The notes under the pieces were generated by a model, which ran no database searches, had not been told where the DNA came from, and saw nothing but the letters and a program-made list of their open reading frames with translations. Positions 1 through 6,955 of a stretch of 46,195 nt of DNA are shown here, one piece after another. The position numbers and the translations under genes were made by a program. Position 1 is the first letter of the stretch. Every line of letters begins with the position of its first letter. This DNA comes from JBQTIU01 sp052387815 (GTDB taxonomy: Bacteria; Pseudomonadota; Alphaproteobacteria; CACIAM-22H2): assembly GCA_052387815.1 (NCBI GenBank), contig JBQTIU010000044.1:1-46195 (forward strand), in the 5' to 3' direction.

Positions 1-627
1 CGCGCGCTCGGGCGTCGTCAGCACGGAGCGACCCGCAACGGGGGCGATCCTGTTTGCCGCGCGGGCCATCGAGAACTGGGCCAGCACCAGGGCGTCGAGC
101 TCGGGGCACGCCGCCGCGGCGCGGGCGACGAGCTCGTCGTGTTCGCCGTGGCGCCCGGCCTTGAGCGCCTCGAGCGCGCCCGGGACGACCCGGGTTTCGA
201 TCTCTGCTCGGCGGCCGGTGGCCGCGGCCAGCGCCTCGAGCTCGACGCGCATCGAGGGGATCGTGCCGGCGAAGGTGGCGAGGAGGCCGATGCGCGCGCC
301 GGCCTCGAGCGCCGCCTCAAGCGCCGCTTCGTTGGGCTTGACGACCGGGATGGCGAGGGCGCGCTTGCACGCCTCGATGGCGGGACCGAAGGCCGAGCAG
401 GTGAACAGGATGCCGGCCGCCCCGGTGCCGGCCGCGTAACGCGACAGGGCGAGGAAGCGGGCGGCGATATCGGGGTTGAGCGCGCCCGCCGCCGCGAGGT
501 CGGCCGACAGCGAGTCGTCGAGGAGGTTGAAGGGGCGGGCCTCGGGCCAGATGGCGACGAAGGCCTGGGCGGCGGGCGCCACCGATTCGCCGAGCGCATG
601 AATGAGCGCGATGCGGGGACCGGTCAT
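1..627 (-). CDS. Aspartate/glutamate racemase family protein (3' end outside window)
   Basis: The 209 codons present read continuously off the left edge, so the C-terminus is missing. The N-terminus is MTGPRIALIHALGES. Two cysteine motifs of the Asp/Glu/hydantoin racemase family are visible: LFTCSAFG near residue 84 and AACPELDALVLAQFSM near residue 178. In this family the two cysteines act as the acid/base pair in cofactor-independent racemisation or maleate-isomerase-like chemistry. The substrate cannot be told from sequence; these proteins are often annotated simply as arylsulfatase/racemase-like. The family usually runs 210-250 residues, so little is lost. It lies 38 bp downstream of the small membrane gene on the same strand and may be co-transcribed with it. 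Confidence 0.8.
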   Translation of the reverse strand, partial: MTGPRIALIHALGESVAPAAQAFVAIWPEARPFNLLDDSLSADLAAAGALNPDIAARFLALSRYAAGTGAAGILFTCSAFGPAIEACKRALAIPVVKPNEAALEAALEAGARIGLLATFAGTIPSMRVELEALAAATGRRAEIETRVVPGALEALKAGRHGEHDELVARAAAACPELDALVLAQFSMARAANRIAPVAGRSVLTTPERA

Positions 628-665
628 GCGGTCGACCTCGGGGGCTTCCCCGGCCGGTGTCTTCT

Positions 666-965
666 CTACCGGCCGGACGCCCGCAGCCAGTCAGTCTGTT
701 TCTTGAGCGTCCGCAGGGTCAGCCACACGACCGTGCCGAGGGCGAAAAATCCCAGCCAAGGCAGGTCGTCCGTGATGAACTCGGACAAGCTACTGCCCTC
801 GCCGATTACGTCGGTGGCGAACTCGATGGCCGTCAACGCGACGACTATCAGGTAGAAACCATTGTACTCGCGCCGCAGAACGCTGCGCAGGGAAAACGGA
901 AGCTGGCTACGCCAGCGGAACATGAAGCTACCGATCGCGACGCCCTGCAACTGGCCGTGAATCAT
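666..965 (-). CDS. Small two-helix membrane protein, function unknown
   Basis: A 99-residue product, not recognised as a named family. It has a basic N-terminal part (RWRSQLPFSLRSVLRREY), a hydrophobic segment at about residues 37-57 (FYLIVVALTAIEFATDVIG), an acidic linker and a second hydrophobic segment at about 70-88 (LPWLGFFALGTVVWLTLRTL), then a short basic tail. This predicts two membrane passes. I chose the ATG at 965 over the one at 1013 because a GGAAGGG ribosome-binding site lies about 8 bases upstream. It sits 54 bp downstream of sdhB on the same strand, so read-through from the sdh operon is possible. Coding status is likely but rests on composition and the ribosome-binding site alone. 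Confidence 0.6.
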   Translation of the reverse strand: MIHGQLQGVAIGSFMFRWRSQLPFSLRSVLRREYNGFYLIVVALTAIEFATDVIGEGSSLSEFITDDLPWLGFFALGTVVWLTLRTLKKQTDWLRASGR

Positions 966-1019
966 ATGTCCGCCCTTCCGACTGCAACTTCGTGGGACGA
1001 CGATGAACCGCACCCGGCC

Positions 1020-1796
1020 CTAGCGCCGCTTAACCATCAGCTTCTTGATCTCGGCGATGGCCTTGGCCGGGTTGAGGCCCTTGGGGCAGGTCTTGGTGCA
1101 GTTCATGATGGTGTGGCAGCGGTAGAGCCGGAACGGATCCTCGAGCGCATCGAGCCGCCGGCCCGCGGCTTCGTCGCGCGACTCGGCGATGAAGCGATAG
1201 GCCTGCAGGAGCACCGCCGGCCCGAGATAGCGCTCGCCGTTCCACCAGTAGCTGGGGCAGCTCGTCGTGCAGCAGAAGCACAAGATGCACTCCCACAGCC
1301 CGTCGAGCCGGGCGCGCTCGTCCGGGCTCTGCAAGCGCTCGCGGTCGGGCGGCAGCGTTTCGGCCTTGAGCCACGGCTCGATCGAGCGCAGCTGCGCGAA
1401 GGCCGGGCCGAGGTCCGGCACCAGGTCCTTGATCACCCGCATATGCGGCAGCGGATAGACGTTGACCTCGCCCTTGCAGTCCGCGATCGGCTTGGTGCAG
1501 GCGAGCGTGTTGGTGCCGTCGATGTTCATCGCGCACGACCCGCACACGCCTTCGCGGCACGAGCGCCGGAAGGTCAGCGTCGAATCGATCTCGTTCTTGA
1601 TCTTGATGAGGGCGTCGAGAACCATCGGCCCGCACGCATCGAGATCGATCACGTGGGTGTCGAGGCGCGGATTGGCGCCGCCCTCCGGGTCCCAGCGATA
1701 GACCTTGAACCCTTTCACCCGCTTGGCGCCGGCGGGCGCCGCGAAGGCGCGGCCGGGGCCGAGGCGGGAATTGGCGGGTAGCGCGAATTCGACCAT
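1020..1796 (-). CDS. sdhB: Succinate dehydrogenase iron-sulfur subunit
   Basis: SdhB passes electrons from the flavoprotein to quinone in complex II, on the cytoplasmic face of the membrane. All three cluster motifs are present in the 258-residue protein: the [2Fe-2S] loop SCREGVCGSCAMNIDG with the later C of TLAC, the [4Fe-4S] motif CILCFCCTTSCP, and the [3Fe-4S]/[4Fe-4S] motif CHTIMNCTKTCPKG. The reading frame is open well upstream into sdhA, but the start MVEFALP at 1796 matches the family length and lies 23 bp after the sdhA stop. It is the last gene of sdhC-sdhD-sdhA-sdhB, the usual alphaproteobacterial order. Confidence 0.97.
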   Translation of the reverse strand: MVEFALPANSRLGPGRAFAAPAGAKRVKGFKVYRWDPEGGANPRLDTHVIDLDACGPMVLDALIKIKNEIDSTLTFRRSCREGVCGSCAMNIDGTNTLACTKPIADCKGEVNVYPLPHMRVIKDLVPDLGPAFAQLRSIEPWLKAETLPPDRERLQSPDERARLDGLWECILCFCCTTSCPSYWWNGERYLGPAVLLQAYRFIAESRDEAAGRRLDALEDPFRLYRCHTIMNCTKTCPKGLNPAKAIAEIKKLMVKRR

Positions 1797-1819
1797 GGGG
1801 CGTGGCTCCAGACGGCCGC

Positions 1820-3649
1820 TCAGTAAACCCGCGCCTTGGGCGGAAAGGTCTCGACCTCGTTGGTCAGCGGATGCAGGGTGACGGGCTTGTAATCGAACCG
1901 GACCACGCCCCGCGCATCGAGCCAGGCGAGCGAGTGCTTGAGCCAGTTGGCGTCGTCGCGCTTGGGATAGTCCTCGCGCGCGTGCGCGCCGCGGCTCTCC
2001 TTGCGGTTCAAGGCCGAGCCCATCGTCACCACCGCCTGGGCGAGGAGATTGTCGAATTCCAGCGTCTCGACGAGGTCGGAGTTCCAGATCAGCGAGCGGT
2101 CGGCGACCGCGATCCGCGGGCACTTCGCCCACGTCTCGGCGAGCCGCCGCGCCCCTTCCTCGAGCACCTCCTGGGTGCGGAAGACGGCGCAGTTGTCCTG
2201 CATCGCCCGTTGCATCTCGAGCCGCAAGCCCGCGGTCTTGAATTCGCCCTTGGCGTGGCGCAGCCGATCGAAGCGGGCGAGCGTGGCCTCGCCGGCCGCG
2301 CGCGCCAGCGGCCTGTGGAGCTGGCCGGGCTTGATCAGCTCGGCCAAGCGCCTGGCCGCCGCGCGCCCGAAGACCACGATGTCCAACAGCGAGTTCGAGC
2401 CCAGCCGGTTGGCGCCATGCACCGACACGCACGCCGCCTCGCCGATCGCCAACAGCCCCGGCACGGTCGCGATGGCGCCGTTCCTCGACGCCACCACTTC
2501 GCCGTGATGGTTGGTCGGAATCCCCCCCATGTTGTAGTGCGCGGTGGGCAGGACCGGGATCGGCTCGCGGGTCACGTCGATGCCGGCGAAGATGCGCACG
2601 GTCTCGGAAATCCCCGGCAGGCGCTCGTGCAGGAGCTCGGGCCCGAGATGCTCGAGATGGAGGTGGATATGGTCCTTCAACGGGCCGACGCCGCGGCCCT
2701 CGCGAATCTCGATAGTCATCGCCCGCGACACGACGTCGCGCGAGGCGAGGTCCTTGGCCGAGGGCGCGTAACGCTCCATGAACCGCTCGCCCGCCGAGTT
2801 CGTGAGGTACCCGCCTTCGCCGCGCGAGCCCTCAGTGACCAGGCAGCCGGAGCCGTAAATGCCGGTCGGGTGGAACTGCACGAATTCCATGTCCTCGAGC
2901 GGCAAGCCGGCGCGCAAAACCATGGCGTTGCCGTCGCCGGTGCAGGTATGGGCCGAGGTGCACGAAAAATAGGTCCGGCCGTAGCCGCCGGTCGCCAGCA
3001 CCGTGGCCTCGGCGCGGAAGCGATGGATCGTCCCGTCGGCGAGGTTCCAAGCCATCACGCCGCGGCAGGCGCCCGCCTCGTCGAGGATCAGGTCGAGGGC
3101 GAAATACTCGACGAAGAACGCGACGTTGTGCTTGAGCGATTGCTGGTAGAGCGTGTGCAAAATGGCATGCCCGGTGCGGTCGGCGGCGGCGCAGGTGCGC
3201 TGGGCGATGCCTTTGCCGTACTCGGTGGTCATGCCGCCGAACGGCCGCTGGTAGATCTGGCCCTCCGGTGTGCGCGAAAACGGCACGCCGTAGTGCTCGA
3301 GCTCGATGATCGCCGGGACCGCCTCCTTGCACATGTATTCGATGGCATCCTGGTCGCCGAGCCAGTCGCCGCCCTTGACGGTATCGTACATGTGCCAGCG
3401 CCAATCGTCGGGGCCCATGTTGGCGAGCGTGGCGCTGATCCCGCCCTGCGCCGCCACCGTGTGGCTGCGGGTCGGGAACACCTTGGTGACGCAAGCGGTC
3501 TTGAGGCCGGTCAGGGCCAGGCCCAAGGTGGCCCGCAAGCCCGCGCCCCCGGCCCCGACCACGATCACGTCGTAAGCGTGGTCGATCACCTCGTAGGCGC
3601 GGGCGGCGGGGGCCGAGGAGGGGGACGGCGAGCCGGTCGGCGCGAGCAT
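1820..3649 (-). CDS. sdhA: Succinate dehydrogenase flavoprotein subunit
   Basis: This is the catalytic subunit that oxidises succinate to fumarate with covalently bound FAD. The 609-residue protein has the dinucleotide-binding motif VVGAGGAGLRATLGLA near residue 30, the FAD-attachment segment RSHTVAAQGGI, the substrate-site HPTGIYGSGCL, GSRGEGGYLTN, and the C-terminal RLGSNSLLD flavin motif. Length is normal for SdhA. The N-terminus carries a Pro/Ser/Ala-rich extension of about 20 residues before the conserved core, so a slightly later start cannot be excluded. It lies 9 bp after sdhD and 23 bp before sdhB, consistent with one transcript. Confidence 0.97.
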   Translation of the reverse strand: MLAPTGSPSPSSAPAARAYEVIDHAYDVIVVGAGGAGLRATLGLALTGLKTACVTKVFPTRSHTVAAQGGISATLANMGPDDWRWHMYDTVKGGDWLGDQDAIEYMCKEAVPAIIELEHYGVPFSRTPEGQIYQRPFGGMTTEYGKGIAQRTCAAADRTGHAILHTLYQQSLKHNVAFFVEYFALDLILDEAGACRGVMAWNLADGTIHRFRAEATVLATGGYGRTYFSCTSAHTCTGDGNAMVLRAGLPLEDMEFVQFHPTGIYGSGCLVTEGSRGEGGYLTNSAGERFMERYAPSAKDLASRDVVSRAMTIEIREGRGVGPLKDHIHLHLEHLGPELLHERLPGISETVRIFAGIDVTREPIPVLPTAHYNMGGIPTNHHGEVVASRNGAIATVPGLLAIGEAACVSVHGANRLGSNSLLDIVVFGRAAARRLAELIKPGQLHRPLARAAGEATLARFDRLRHAKGEFKTAGLRLEMQRAMQDNCAVFRTQEVLEEGARRLAETWAKCPRIAVADRSLIWNSDLVETLEFDNLLAQAVVTMGSALNRKESRGAHAREDYPKRDDANWLKHSLAWLDARGVVRFDYKPVTLHPLTNEVETFPPKARVY

Positions 3650-3658
3650 GCTTGGCCC

Positions 3659-4039
3659 TCAGCCGCCCAGCGCCAAACGCAGGACAGCAAAAATCCCCGC
3701 CGCCCCAAGAACCGCCGCCGCGCCCTTGACCAACAGCAAGCCGGCGATTTTCAGCCCCTCGCGGTGGACGTAGTCCTCGATCACCACCGTAAGGCCGAGC
3801 TGGGCATGGTGGAAGGTGGCGGCGAGCAGCAGCACGAGCAGCAGCGCCGGCACGGGCGCGCCGATCCACGCCGCTACCGCCCGCTGGTCCGCCCCGGCAA
3901 GGCCCACGACCTCGGCGACGAACCACAGCGACAGCGGGATGAGCGCCACCGCCGTGACCCGTTGCGCCCACCAGTGGGAAACGCCCTCCTTGGCCGATCC
4001 GAGGCCGCGCGCCCGGCCGAGCTCCGAGCGCATGCTCAT
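3659..4039 (-). CDS. sdhD: Succinate dehydrogenase membrane anchor subunit
   Basis: A 126-residue hydrophobic subunit that, with SdhC, anchors complex II and forms the haem and quinone sites. Three membrane segments are visible: about residues 24-46 (HWWAQRVTAVALIPLSLWFV), 55-82 and 98-122. The motif SHWWAQRVTA near residue 22 and FHHAQLGLTVVIEDYVH near residue 78 are typical of SdhD, the latter containing the candidate haem histidine. The start ATG at 4039 overlaps the sdhC stop as ATGA. An alternative ATG two codons later (4033) is possible. Identity is firm from the operon position as well as the motifs. Confidence 0.93.
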   Translation of the reverse strand: MSMRSELGRARGLGSAKEGVSHWWAQRVTAVALIPLSLWFVAEVVGLAGADQRAVAAWIGAPVPALLLVLLLAATFHHAQLGLTVVIEDYVHREGLKIAGLLLVKGAAAVLGAAGIFAVLRLALGG

Positions 4040-4473
4040 GGCATGGTCCCGCGCCACGAAAGACCGATGAGCCACGCGGCGAGCGTCAAGATGAGCGTCG
4101 CCGCGATCACCGCCCAGCCCGAGGCATAAACGGTCGCCAGCTCGAAGCCGTAGCCGGCATCCCAGAACAGATGTCGGATGCCGTTGGCGAGATGGTAGAA
4201 CAGCGCCAGGCTCCAGCCCAACAACAGCAGCAGCCCGAACCACGAGCCGAGGAACGCCTGCACGAAGGCGAAGGCGCCGGGGCCGCTCGCCGCCGCGACC
4301 AGCCACCACACCAAGAGCAGCGTGCCCGCGGCGAGCGCCACCCCGCTCGCGCGGTGGGTAATCGACATCACCGAGGTGAGCTGCCAGCGGTAGATCTGCA
4401 GATGGGGCGACAGCGGTCGCCGGTCGGCGGGGTTGGCCATTGGGGCCCGCTTGGCCGACGGATCGGACGCCAT
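4036..4473 (-). CDS. sdhC: Succinate dehydrogenase cytochrome b556 subunit
   Basis: First gene of the sdh operon; 145 residues. The conserved RPLSPHLQIYRWQLTSVMSITHRASGVAL segment (shown here as its parts SPHLQIY and SITHRASG) marks the N-terminal quinone-binding region. YHLANGIRHLFWDAG near residue 95 carries the axial haem histidine. Three membrane helices follow the usual spacing. I chose the ATG at 4473 (MASDPS), preceded by AAAGGG; the frame is open to 4512, and a further ATG (MANPAD) lies inside. Transcription should start in the AT-rich block at about 4.62-4.76 kb, which faces this gene. Confidence 0.94.
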   Translation of the reverse strand: MASDPSAKRAPMANPADRRPLSPHLQIYRWQLTSVMSITHRASGVALAAGTLLLVWWLVAAASGPGAFAFVQAFLGSWFGLLLLLGWSLALFYHLANGIRHLFWDAGYGFELATVYASGWAVIAATLILTLAAWLIGLSWRGTMP

Positions 4474-4619
4474 GGTGCCCTTTCGTGCGGTTGGAGGTTG
4501 GAGAATGACCACACCGGGCGCGTCGCCCGGCCGGACTCCGGGCGACGGAGCGCTGGTTTAGACCGGGTGCGGGGCGCCCGTCAACGCCAGGCCGAGGCAA
4601 GGTCGGCGCGGGTCCGCAC

Positions 4620-4763
4620 TCGCCGTGAAAAATCATGGACTTATTCTGTCTGTCGTTGAAGGTCAAAAAACATCTGTGGAAAACTCTGGGGATAATCTGT
4701 TGAGAAATTGTGTGAATTGCGCAATTTTATCAACAGAAATTCTGGGGTTTATTACCGATTATT
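4620..4763. promoter_or_regulatory. AT-rich block with DnaA-box-like 9-mers; sdh promoter region
   Basis: This block is far richer in A and T than its surroundings. Compared with the DnaA box TTATCCACA (or its complement TGTGGATAA), TGTGGAAAA at 4675-4683, TGGGGATAA at 4687-4695 and TTATCAACA at 4727-4735 each match 8 of 9 bases. TGTTGAGAA at 4698-4706 matches 7 of 9. The first three boxes are spaced 12 and 11 bases apart. A 12-base palindrome, AATTGCGCAATT, lies at 4715-4726. The block also must contain the sdhC promoter on the minus strand; a TTGACC hexamer (complement of 4661-4666) is present but no good -10 is obvious. An origin, a DnaA-regulated promoter, or chance enrichment in an AT-rich promoter are all open. 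Confidence 0.35.
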
Positions 4764-4785
4764 ATTGCCGCCGGCAATTTTTTTT
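4764..4785 (+). terminator. Hairpin followed by eight T residues
   Basis: The arms ATTGCC (4764-4769) and GGCAAT (4773-4778) enclose a GCC loop, and T8 follows at 4778-4785, giving a plus-strand intrinsic terminator shape. No protein gene reads into it from the left on this strand. It would therefore end a short plus-strand transcript arising in the AT-rich block, or it may be part of an AT-rich unwinding element. Confidence 0.4.
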
Positions 4786-4849
4786 GCGACCCTCGCTTCC
4801 GGCACGCGAGAGCGGCGAAGGAAACGCGGTCCAGTTCGCAACGGCCGCC

Positions 4850-5387
4850 TTAACGCCCGGGAGGGCGCCAGCCCCGCGAGGGGCGGTGGCGGCGGACGAT
4901 GGAAGCAGCGCCTTCGGGACGACCTCCGCCCCTTAAGGGGGTGCGTTGTCCGGCCCGGCACCGAAACCTTCTCCGGAAGGCCATTGGACCGGGCGGCGAG
5001 CTCGGGGGTTTGGTGCGCCAAGCGCTGTTCCGGGCGGGGCGGCCGGTCTCTTGCGAGACGGGCGTTCCGGCCGGGCGGGGGCGGCTCCGGAAGAGCCGCA
5101 TCCGGTCGGATCGGGCGTCTACCGGCGGCAACGCCGGAGGTCGTCGCGGTCGGGGAGTGCAAGGTCGCGAAACGCCCGGGCGGCCTCGGGTTCGGAGCCT
5201 TCGGGTTCCGCCATCGCGAGGGCTCGGGCCGGGTTCTGCCAGGGACCTGCCTGGGCATGCGCGGGGGACCCCCGACCCTTTCACGGGCCGGGAATCGGCA
5301 ACGGTTCCCGAGGCGTCAGGTTCGTGTCCCGCCCGGACACGGAAAGCGTCGGATCTCGGTCCAGCGCGCCTGACGCCTCATTTTTTT
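4850..5387 (+). ncRNA. Candidate large structured non-coding RNA, family unknown
   Basis: No convincing protein frame exists here; open frames are Arg/Pro/Gly-rich on both strands. Instead there is a chain of perfect or near-perfect hairpins: 4854-4867 (loop GGGA), 4871-4884 (GCGA), 4929-4940 (TTAA), 4967-4980 (TCCG), 5046-5059 (TTGC), 5081-5099, 5100-5111, 5122-5137 (GCAA), 5193-5210 (TTCG, 7 bp with one G-T pair), 5239-5254, 5262-5274, 5289-5310 (GCAA, 9 bp with one G-T pair) and 5323-5341. The last is enclosed by an 11-bp stem, 5310-5320 with 5369-5379, followed by T7. The stable GNRA and UUCG loops and the T-tract agree on plus-strand transcription. I looked for RNase P, tmRNA, 6S and SRP RNA signatures and did not find them. 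The 5' end is not defined. Confidence 0.45.
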
Positions 5388-5574
5388 CTCGCCGCTCCCC
5401 GCCCGCACCCGCAGCCGAAGATCCAACGAAGATGCCGGCGGAACCGCAGTTCGCGCCGGCATCACCATCGGCACCAGGGTCAAACTCCCATCTTAGACCA
5501 CGCGCGACCGGGCCTCGGTCGCGAGCCGCGCGGCTGGTGTTCTAGTCTCGGCCCAGCACACCTGACGCCATTTT
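5355..5574. repeat. Degenerate direct repeat of a 28-30 bp unit
   Basis: The segment 5355-5384, beginning CTCGGTCCAGCGCGCCTGAC, recurs at 5547-5574 as CTCGGCCCAGCACACCTGAC, with a few substitutions and a 2-base indel. Both copies end in a T-tract. The second copy is preceded by its own hairpin, CGCGACC at 5503-5509 with GGTCGCG at 5517-5523. The two units may be tandem copies of one RNA 3' domain. Confidence 0.5.
5369..5387 (+). terminator. Terminator-like distal arm and T7 of the structured region
   Basis: CCTGACGCCTC (5369-5379) pairs exactly with GAGGCGTCAGG at 5310-5320 and is followed by A and then T7 (5381-5387). The intervening loop holds its own 7-bp hairpin (5323-5341), so this would be a branched intrinsic terminator on the plus strand. 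Confidence 0.45.
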
Positions 5575-5624
5575 CGGATCATAGGCGACCCCGGCCAACA
5601 ACCAGATTTTGTGGCTAGTACGAA

Positions 5625-5736
5625 TTTTGGCCCAAAACCTTGGGTTTCGGCGGCTTGGACAAGACCGAGATTCCGCCCGCAGACCCGCCGCCGATGGCTC
5701 CAGGCTCGCCGCGTCGTCCAAGGTTTTCGGCCAAAA
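5625..5736. repeat. 19-bp inverted repeat downstream of the CitE-like gene
   Basis: TTTTGGCCCAAAACCTTGG at 5625-5643 and its complement at 5718-5736 match at 18 of 19 bases, separated by 74 bases. It lies 55 bp beyond the stop of the minus-strand lyase gene. A short GGCC hairpin followed by a T-run (minus strand, about 5754 to 5735) overlaps its right arm and may end that transcript. Otherwise I see no gene in 5388-5791. Confidence 0.5.
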
Positions 5737-5791
5737 AATCGGCCTTCGGGGGCCCTGAAGAGCGCGGCTTTTTTGGCCCTCGGTCCAGCCT

Positions 5792-6667
5792 TCAGCCGGT
5801 CAAGCGCTTGGCGATGGCGGCGGCGAGCGCTACCGTGCGCTGGGCGCTTTCGACATGCAGGTTCTCGATCAGCACGCCATCGACCACGACCACGCCTTGG
5901 CCCTTGGCGACGGCGCCGGCATGGGCGGCGATGATCTTTTTCGACCACGCGACCTCGGCTTGGGTCGGGCCGAAGGCCGCGTTGGCGGCGGCGATGGTCT
6001 TGGGATGAACGAGGGTCTTGCCATCGAAGCCGAGCGCCGCGCCTTGTCTCGCGGCGGCGGCGAATCCCGCGTCGTCCTCGAGATCGAGGTGGACGCCGTC
6101 GAGGATGGCGAGGCCGGCCGCTCGCGCCGCCAGGATGCACAGCCCCAACGAGGTCATGACCGGCAGGCGGTCCGGCGTCTGGCGGGCGCGCAAATCCTTG
6201 GCGAGATCGGAGGTGCCCATGACCAGGCAGGCGAGGTGCGGGCTCGAGAAGGCGATGTCCTGCACCCGGAGCACGCCGAGCGGCGTCTCGATCATGCACC
6301 ACAGCGCGAGAGTCGAGGGCGCCCCGGCCGCGGCGAGCCTCAAGGCCGCGTCGCGGACGTCCCTCGCGGTCTCGACCTTCGGCAACAGCACCGCCGCCGC
6401 GCCCGAGCGCGCCGCAGCCTTGAGATCGGCGGCGCCGATCCGCGTCAAGGGGTGGTTGATGCGGATCACCGCCTCGGCGCGGTAGCCGCCGGCCATGAGC
6501 ACCGCCACGACCTGCTCGCGCGCCAACGTCTTGTGGTCGGGCGCCACCGCATCCTCGAGGTCGAAGATCAGCACGTCGGCATCGAGCGTCCGGCCTTTCT
6601 CCAGCGCCCGGGCGTTCGAACCCGGCACGTAGAGCGCGGAGCGGCGTGGATGCGGGGCATTCGCCAT
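5792..6667 (-). CDS. CitE-like CoA-ester lyase (HpcH/HpaI aldolase family)
   Basis: A 291-residue member of the citrate lyase beta-subunit-like family. These are TIM-barrel enzymes that cleave or hydrolyse (S)-malyl-CoA, citramalyl-CoA or similar esters with Mg2+. Diagnostic segments are RSALYVPGSNARALEK at the N-terminus, DVLIFDLEDAVAPDHK (metal and CoA region) near residue 30, RINHPLTRIGAADL, LLPKVETARDV, LWCMIETPLGVL and the late GFDGKTLVHPKTI. Length and motif order are complete. It stands alone, without citrate lyase alpha or gamma subunits, so it is not a true citrate lyase component. Malyl-CoA or citramalyl-CoA lyase or thioesterase is more likely. The exact substrate is not resolved. 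Confidence 0.85.
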   Translation of the reverse strand: MANAPHPRRSALYVPGSNARALEKGRTLDADVLIFDLEDAVAPDHKTLAREQVVAVLMAGGYRAEAVIRINHPLTRIGAADLKAAARSGAAAVLLPKVETARDVRDAALRLAAAGAPSTLALWCMIETPLGVLRVQDIAFSSPHLACLVMGTSDLAKDLRARQTPDRLPVMTSLGLCILAARAAGLAILDGVHLDLEDDAGFAAAARQGAALGFDGKTLVHPKTIAAANAAFGPTQAEVAWSKKIIAAHAGAVAKGQGVVVVDGVLIENLHVESAQRTVALAAAIAKRLTG

Positions 6668-6955
6668 GCTTTCTCACACTTCCAAAACGGGATCCGCCAA
6701 GACACTACCCGCGAACGCAGCGGGCCGGCAAGCCGGCCCTTCAGGCGAAGGAAAGTTCGGCTAAGGCTTGGCGCGATGAACGTGCTGTCAATCTCCTCGA
6801 CCCTCGCCTGGGGCCATGTCGGCAACCGCGCGGCGATTCACCGCCGAACGGATCGGGTGAGCCGAAGGCCGCATTGTGTTCGGCCGGGGCCCGGGGTAAG
6901 AGAGCGAGCCCGGCGATCGACGCGGGGCCAGGGGAGTCTCCCGACGCAAGGCCGC

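Noticed and set aside
1802..4129. A 775-codon plus-strand open frame antisense to sdhA, and similar long antisense frames over ffh, leuC and pgk
   Set aside because: They are opposite-strand shadows caused by high GC at third codon positions; they show no domain pattern, while the minus-strand genes are unmistakable.
4850..5387. Assignment of the hairpin region as RNase P RNA, two-piece tmRNA, 6S or SRP RNA
   Set aside because: I could not find their conserved cores (for example the GAGGAAAGTCC block of RNase P RNA, a tag-encoding frame, or the GGTCAGGTCCGGAAGG SRP loop) on either strand.
4752..5618. Several open frames of 140-240 codons on both strands in the gene-free spacer
   Set aside because: Translations are Arg/Pro/Gly/Ser-rich with no hydrophobic pattern, overlap each other in all frames, and lack good ribosome-binding sites.
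6600..6625. tRNA T-loop-like GGTTCGAAC on the minus strand
   Set aside because: It encodes the conserved VPGSNARALE of the CitE-like protein, and no cloverleaf can be built around it.
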